Part shown: positions 60,206 through 64,000 of the stretch, piece after piece
How positions within the stretch are numbered: position 1 is the first letter of the stretch
Layout of the letters: every line of letters begins with the position of its first letter
NCBI RefSeq assembly: GCF_965263005.1
Contig: NZ_OZ253579.1
Span: 496,001-560,000, forward strand
DNA: 64,000 bases
Source of the DNA: Rariloculus sp965263005
GTDB taxonomy: Bacteria > Pseudomonadota > Gammaproteobacteria > Steroidobacterales > Rariloculaceae
Direction of reading: 5' to 3'
Translations under genes and position numbers: made by a program
Notes under the pieces: model-generated
Seen by the model: the letters and a program-made list of their open reading frames with translations, nothing else
Database searches by the model: none
Told to the model about the DNA's origin: nothing

Positions 60206-61888
60206 TCAGTCGCTTCGACCGCCAAGCGCGTGGTTTTTCAAAGCTCTGACGGTGTTTCTGCGCTGCTGTTCACGGACAAGCCGTTCGAGGCTGTCCCGCA
60301 ACACCTCGGGCGCCGCCTGCTCGTCATCCAGCGGTACATCGGCCGCCAATCGGTGCAAATAGCGTCCTTCCGGATCGTCCCGGAAGCGTTCGACCAGGTG
60401 CGCCGGCGTGATTTCGGGGTTGTCCCGGGCGGCTTCGAGCACCTGCCGCAACAGGCTCGCCCCGGGCTGATCGACGTCCTCGAAGCCCTCGACGTCGCTG
60501 ACGCTGCCGGCGACCGCTGGGAAATGCAGCGCGAGCGTGATGGTCTTGCGGATCAGCGTGGACTTGAGCTGAAGTGTGCCGGCATCGGGTGTTGCACGCC
60601 GTTCCAGCGGGCTGTCGAGCAGCGCGCCGAGACGTTCGGCCTTGAGGCCGACGACGCGGGCGAGATCGGCCGTCAGCAAATCCCGGTAGACGCCGCGCGG
60701 CAGGCGTTCGAGCAGCGGTCGCGCGAGCGCGACGATCTTCGAGCGCCCGTCCGCGCTGCCAAGGTCGACTTGCTCGCGAAGCTCGTCGAGCAAAAAGTTC
60801 GAAAGCGGCGTGGCTCTCTGCAGCAGATCGCGAAAGGCGTCGGCGCCGCGGCTGCGGACGAGCGAGTCCGGATCCTCGCCGTCCGGCAGGAGCAGAAAGC
60901 TCAGCTCGACCTGGGAGCCGGCGTACGGCAGCGCGGTCTCGAGCGCGCGCCACGCGGCCGCACGGCCGGCACGGTCGCCGTCGAAGCAGAACACGACGCG
61001 CTTGTAGAGCCGAGTGAGCTGGCGCAAGTGGTCGGTGCTCGTCGCCGTGCCGAGCGTCGCGACAACCGGCTCGATGCCGTGCTGGGCCAGGCACACGACG
61101 TCGAGATAACCTTCCACGACAAGGATCTCATCGCGGTGGCCCGGGCGCTGGTGCGCTTCAAACAGTCCATACAGAGCGCGCCCCTTGTGAAATAACGGCG
61201 TCTCAGGCGAGTTCAGGTACTTCGGCTCGCCGTCACCGAGCATGCGGCCACCGAAGCCGATGACCTTGCCGCGGCGGTCTCTGATCGGAAACATGATCCG
61301 GTCGCGAAAGCGGTCATACTGGTGGCCTTTGTCGCTCTTCACGGCGAGCCCCGACTGCAGCAGGAGCTTGGCCTGAGCTTCACCGCGGCCGAGCGCGCCG
61401 AACACGGTGTCCCAGGCGTCGGGCGCGTATCCGATTGCGAAGCGTTGCGCAGCCGCGCCATCGATTCCGCGGCGCTTCAGGTAGTCTTGCGCGGCCGGAC
61501 TGTCCCTGAGCGCACGCCGGTAGATCCGGTCGGCCTGCACGAGCGCCTCGAGCAGGCCCTGCGTCTCGCCGCGGTCTTCGTAGCCGCGGTCCACGGGGAC
61601 CTCGATCCCGAGCATCGCCGCCAAGTCCTCGACGGCTTCGGGAAACGTCATGTGATCGTGCTCCATGAGGAAGTCGATCGCATTGCCGCCGGCATGGCAG
61701 CCGAAACAGTGATAGAAGCCCTTATCGGGACTGACCGAGAACGAAGGCGTCTTTTCGTCGTGGAAAGGACAAAGCCCCTTGTAGCTGCTGCCCGCCTTCT
61801 TCAACGCGACGCGCCCCCCGACCAGCTCGAGGATGTCGGCTCGACCGATCAGCTCGTTGATGAACGATTGAGGGATTCGGCTGCTCAT
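60206..61888 (-). CDS. dnaG: DNA primase
   Basis: A 560-residue primase from the ATG at 61888. The zinc-binding domain reads CPFHDEKTPSFSVSPDKGFYHCFGCHAGG in short blocks with Cys, His, Cys, Cys. The TOPRIM catalytic domain shows EILVVEGYLDVVCLAQHG and VVFCFDGDRAGRAAAWRAL, and the C-terminal helicase-interaction domain ends RALKNHALG. It is separated from rpsU by 227 bp with no gatB/yqeY-like gene between them, and from rpoD by the accessory block. Confidence 0.97.
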   Translation of the reverse strand: MSSRIPQSFINELIGRADILELVGGRVALKKAGSSYKGLCPFHDEKTPSFSVSPDKGFYHCFGCHAGGNAIDFLMEHDHMTFPEAVEDLAAMLGIEVPVDRGYEDRGETQGLLEALVQADRIYRRALRDSPAAQDYLKRRGIDGAAAQRFAIGYAPDAWDTVFGALGRGEAQAKLLLQSGLAVKSDKGHQYDRFRDRIMFPIRDRRGKVIGFGGRMLGDGEPKYLNSPETPLFHKGRALYGLFEAHQRPGHRDEILVVEGYLDVVCLAQHGIEPVVATLGTATSTDHLRQLTRLYKRVVFCFDGDRAGRAAAWRALETALPYAGSQVELSFLLLPDGEDPDSLVRSRGADAFRDLLQRATPLSNFLLDELREQVDLGSADGRSKIVALARPLLERLPRGVYRDLLTADLARVVGLKAERLGALLDSPLERRATPDAGTLQLKSTLIRKTITLALHFPAVAGSVSDVEGFEDVDQPGASLLRQVLEAARDNPEITPAHLVERFRDDPEGRYLHRLAADVPLDDEQAAPEVLRDSLERLVREQQRRNTVRALKNHALGGRSD

Positions 61889-62115
61889 TTGGGAAGGGCA
61901 ACGCTCGGGACCCAAGCATAACAACAAAGTGCCGCCGGAGGACGCCGAGCAGCGCGCGCAGTGGGCGGTTGTCCGATGTATTCGGCGCACCCGTGGGGTG
62001 CTGGCGGCTCAAGGCGAACGCGAGACCGTGAGCCGAGCGCTGACGCTGGCGCGTGAGGCGGTGCGAGTGTCTTGCTTGTTGCGGCCCAGGGGCGACGCCG
62101 CCCGGGATGCGGCAA

Positions 62116-62331
62116 TCAGTACATCCGCCTGCGGCGGGCGACGTTCCGGGAATTGCGCTTCACGTGCCGTTTCACGGCCGCGGCTTTTTTGCGCTTGCGT
62201 TCCTGAGTGGGCTTTTCGTAGTACTCTCGCCGACGCAGTTCTGAGAGAATTCCAGCCTTCTCGCAGGCGCGCTTGAACCGGCGCAGCGCCGCATCGAAGT
62301 TTTCGCTTTCTCTTATTCGGACACTCGGCAT
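62116..62331 (-). CDS. rpsU: Ribosomal protein bS21
   Basis: A 71-residue basic protein of the small subunit (MPSVRIRESENFDAALRRF, CEKAGILSELRRREYYEKPT, and a basic tail). Length and sequence match gammaproteobacterial bS21. It begins the rpsU-dnaG unit on the - strand and is divergent from tsaD, the normal arrangement, with a good promoter 60-90 bp upstream. Confidence 0.97.
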   Translation of the reverse strand: MPSVRIRESENFDAALRRFKRACEKAGILSELRRREYYEKPTQERKRKKAAAVKRHVKRNSRNVARRRRMY

Positions 62332-62388
62332 ATGTACTTGATCTGTGAGCCCGGGAAAAACGCCGACAATGGCCGGAGGTGACCAATC

Positions 62389-62418
62389 ATCATAATCTCA
62401 ACGTGCCATTTCTGTAAA
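62389..62418 (-). promoter_or_regulatory. Sigma-70 promoter of rpsU
   Basis: On the - strand TTTACA (62418-62413) is followed after 18 bp by TATGAT (62394-62389), each one base from consensus. This places the start about 50 nt upstream of rpsU and overlaps the 5' region of the divergent tsaD gene. Confidence 0.6.
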
Positions 62419-62423
62419 GCGCG

Positions 62424-63452
62424 ATGAAGGTATTGGGCATCGAAACAAGCTGCGACGAGACGGGCGTCGCGTTGTACGAGGACGGCCGCGGCATCGTCGC
62501 CGAGGCGCTCGCGAGCCAGGACGCCGTACACGCACCATTCGGCGGTGTAGTGCCGGAACTCGCGTCGCGTGACCATATCGCCAAGCTCGCACCCATGGTT
62601 TGCGCCGTGCTCGACGACGCGAAGACCGGGCTCGACGAACTCGATGGGATTGCCTATACGGCGGGTCCGGGCCTCATAGGTGCGCTCATGGTCGGCGGCG
62701 CGCTCGCCGAATCGCTCGCGCTGGGTCTCGGCATCGCGGCGATCCCGGTTCATCACATGGAGGCCCATTTGCTTGCCTGCATGCTCGAACGCGACCCGCC
62801 CGAGTTTCCATTTCTCGCGCTGCTCGTCTCGGGCGGGCACACGCAGCTCGTCGAGGTTCGGGGGCTCGGCTGCTACCGTATCGTCGGCGAGACGCTCGAC
62901 GACGCCGCAGGAGAGGCCTTCGACAAGGTCGCGCGGATGCTCTCGCTGCCATACCCGGGCGGCCCCGTGCTCGCCGCCCTTGCGGACCGGGGCGCCGCCG
63001 ACCGCTTCGCGTTTCCTCGTCCACTCAGGGATCGGGGGCTCGATTTCAGTTTCAGCGGGCTCAAGACGGCCGTGCGCCTCACAGTCGAGGCGGAGCGAAG
63101 GAAGCACGGCGGCGTTGTGCCTGACGCAGTTCGTGCGGATCTTGCCGCGTCGTTTCAAGCTGCGGTCGTCGATACGCTCACCTCGAAATGCGGCCGGGCG
63201 CTCGATGAGACCGGGCTCAGCCGGCTCGTCGTCGCTGGCGGAGTCGGCGCGAACCGGAAGCTGCGTGCCACGCTGGCCGCACTCGGATCGGCCGGCGGCG
63301 TGCGAGTACACTATCCGCGGCCGGAGTTGTGCACTGACAATGGCGCGATGATCGCCTACGCGGGCGCGTGCCGGCACTGCGGCGGCGCGGCTTCGTCCCG
63401 CCGTATAATTGCGCGCCCGCGCTGGCCGCTGGACGAGTTGTCTCCGCCGTGA
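62424..63452 (+). CDS. tsaD: tRNA N6-threonylcarbamoyladenosine transferase TsaD
   Basis: A 342-residue catalytic subunit that transfers threonylcarbamoyl to A37 of ANN-decoding tRNAs, including the tRNA-Ile2 encoded in this window. The N-terminal MKVLGIETSCDETGVALY, metal ligands HHMEAHLLA and late DNGAMIAYAG, and LLVSGGHTQLVEV are diagnostic of the ASKHA fold. The arrangement with divergent rpsU is conserved in gammaproteobacteria. Confidence 0.97.
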   Translation: MKVLGIETSCDETGVALYEDGRGIVAEALASQDAVHAPFGGVVPELASRDHIAKLAPMVCAVLDDAKTGLDELDGIAYTAGPGLIGALMVGGALAESLALGLGIAAIPVHHMEAHLLACMLERDPPEFPFLALLVSGGHTQLVEVRGLGCYRIVGETLDDAAGEAFDKVARMLSLPYPGGPVLAALADRGAADRFAFPRPLRDRGLDFSFSGLKTAVRLTVEAERRKHGGVVPDAVRADLAASFQAAVVDTLTSKCGRALDETGLSRLVVAGGVGANRKLRATLAALGSAGGVRVHYPRPELCTDNGAMIAYAGACRHCGGAASSRRIIARPRWPLDELSPP

Positions 63453-63478
63453 GCAGGGGCGCGCACGAGGACGTTTTC

Positions 63479-63841
63479 TTGGACAGGATCTTTCTCAGAG
63501 ACCTTCGGGTCGAGGCAGTCGTCGGCATTGGTGAGTGGGAGCGCCGCATCAAGCAGACGGTGAGCATCGACCTCGAGTTTGCCACCGACGCACGCAAGGC
63601 AGCCGAAAGCGATTCGATCGACGCCGCGCTCGACTACAAGCGCGTCGCGAAACGGCTTATCGATTATGTCGGGAACTCGGAATTCTATCTCGTCGAGTCG
63701 CTGGCCGAGGCTGTTGCGGGAATCGTCACCAGGGAATTCGGCGTCTCGTGGGTGCAGGTTTCGATCACGAAACCCGGTGCCGTCGAAGGCTCGCGCGAGG
63801 TCGGCGTCGTGATCTCGCGGACGGCCGACGACTATGCGTGA
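63479..63841 (+). CDS. folB: Dihydroneopterin aldolase FolB
   Basis: A 120-residue folate-pathway enzyme that converts dihydroneopterin to 6-hydroxymethyl-dihydropterin. I prefer the TTG at 63479 because it gives the usual LDRIFLRDLRVEAVVGIGEWER start, with GAGG 9 nt upstream; a GTG at 63449 overlapping the tsaD stop by 4 nt is the alternative. DYKRVAKRLIDYV, FYLVESLAEAVAG and the catalytic Lys in VSITKPGAVEGSREVGV are present. Confidence 0.92.
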   Translation: MDRIFLRDLRVEAVVGIGEWERRIKQTVSIDLEFATDARKAAESDSIDAALDYKRVAKRLIDYVGNSEFYLVESLAEAVAGIVTREFGVSWVQVSITKPGAVEGSREVGVVISRTADDYA

Positions 63842-64000
63842 TGTCCCTGTTCGCCACGGCAACAACCGCGACCCGGAATGCCCCCGGGCATCGCCGTCGG
63901 GAGTCTGATCCGGCATTGCGATGGAGCCTTGCCGGCGTCGTCCGGCTGAGCCGGTCACATCGTGTTCGGCGGCGATGACGTCATGCATTCCGCCGCCCTG
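63834..64000 (+). pseudogene. Possible decayed folK start (window edge)
   Basis: After folB, three frames each carry a short piece that resembles the start of FolK in order: RHGNNRDPE (like GSNRDPE) in one frame from 63834, LAGVVRLSRSHRV in a second, and VFGGDDVMHSAAL (like GFDGDDFLNAAV) in a third near the window end. The spacing fits FolK, which often follows folB, but stop codons cut every frame. It may be a frameshifted relic or chance; the window ends too soon to tell. Confidence 0.3.

Overview
The window is high-GC, gene-dense chromosomal DNA from a gammaproteobacterium, and no genus is claimed. Supporting marks are the order polA, engB, cytochrome c4, dsbA (as in pseudomonads), rpsU and dnaG next to tsaD and folB, and rpoD followed by tRNA-Ile2(CAU) (as in E. 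coli, where ileX lies downstream of rpoD). Arginine is made through an N-acetylornithine carbamoyltransferase, a route best known from Xanthomonadales and Bacteroidetes. No integrase, transposase, prophage gene or CRISPR array was seen.

Layout. 0.07-0.74 kb: carboxylesterase, divergent from the next unit. 0.8-9.2 kb: a tightly overlapping operon argR, argG, an uncharacterised P-loop gene, argC, argD, argF', argB, argH and a small lipoprotein, running into polA (9.2-11.9 kb). Neither an N-acetylglutamate synthase nor an argE-type deacetylase is present; the P-loop protein is the unexplained member. 11.9-12.2 kb: a 21-bp perfect hairpin and a candidate small RNA with three C-rich loops. 12.2-14.8 kb: engB, cytochrome c4, dsbA and an SH3 membrane protein. 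14.8-16.5 kb: MsrPQ. 16.6-18.3 kb: glnK and amtB. 18.4-20.4 kb: a CpxAR-like two-component pair. 20.7-23.3 kb: two TPR proteins. 23.7-28.3 kb: a GltD/ferredoxin fusion with a two-subunit 2-oxoacid:ferredoxin oxidoreductase. 28.5-34.8 kb: rhomboid protease, a P-loop protein and Lhr helicase. 34.9-39.7 kb: a TonB-dependent receptor and a broken lipase gene. 39.9-42.0 kb: ddl, 1-Cys peroxiredoxin and a DUF423 protein. 42.06-44.3 kb: tRNA-Ile2 interrupted by a group I intron, then rpoD.

44.4-60.0 kb is an accessory block that separates rpoD from dnaG, genes that are usually contiguous with rpsU. It holds a Tat-exported MmgE/PrpD protein, a DUF6152 protein, two secreted proteins sharing a WEGDT-motif domain (one fused to VOC domains), a PQQ-type quinoprotein, a TonB receptor with large helical inserts, a secreted protein of unknown function, and an iron-regulated unit of siderophore receptor, FMN hydroxyacid dehydrogenase and PKHD-type oxygenase. 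60.2-64 kb returns to core genes: dnaG, rpsU, tsaD, folB and what may be a decayed folK.

Across the window runs a family of imperfect palindromic repeats ending in CTAG: four long copies of about 166 bp, two internally shortened copies and two half copies. They lie between genes, and their terminal CTAG supplies the TAG stop codon of six genes. This repeat family, the intron-containing tRNA, the small-RNA candidate and the P-loop protein of the arginine operon are the points most worth a second look.
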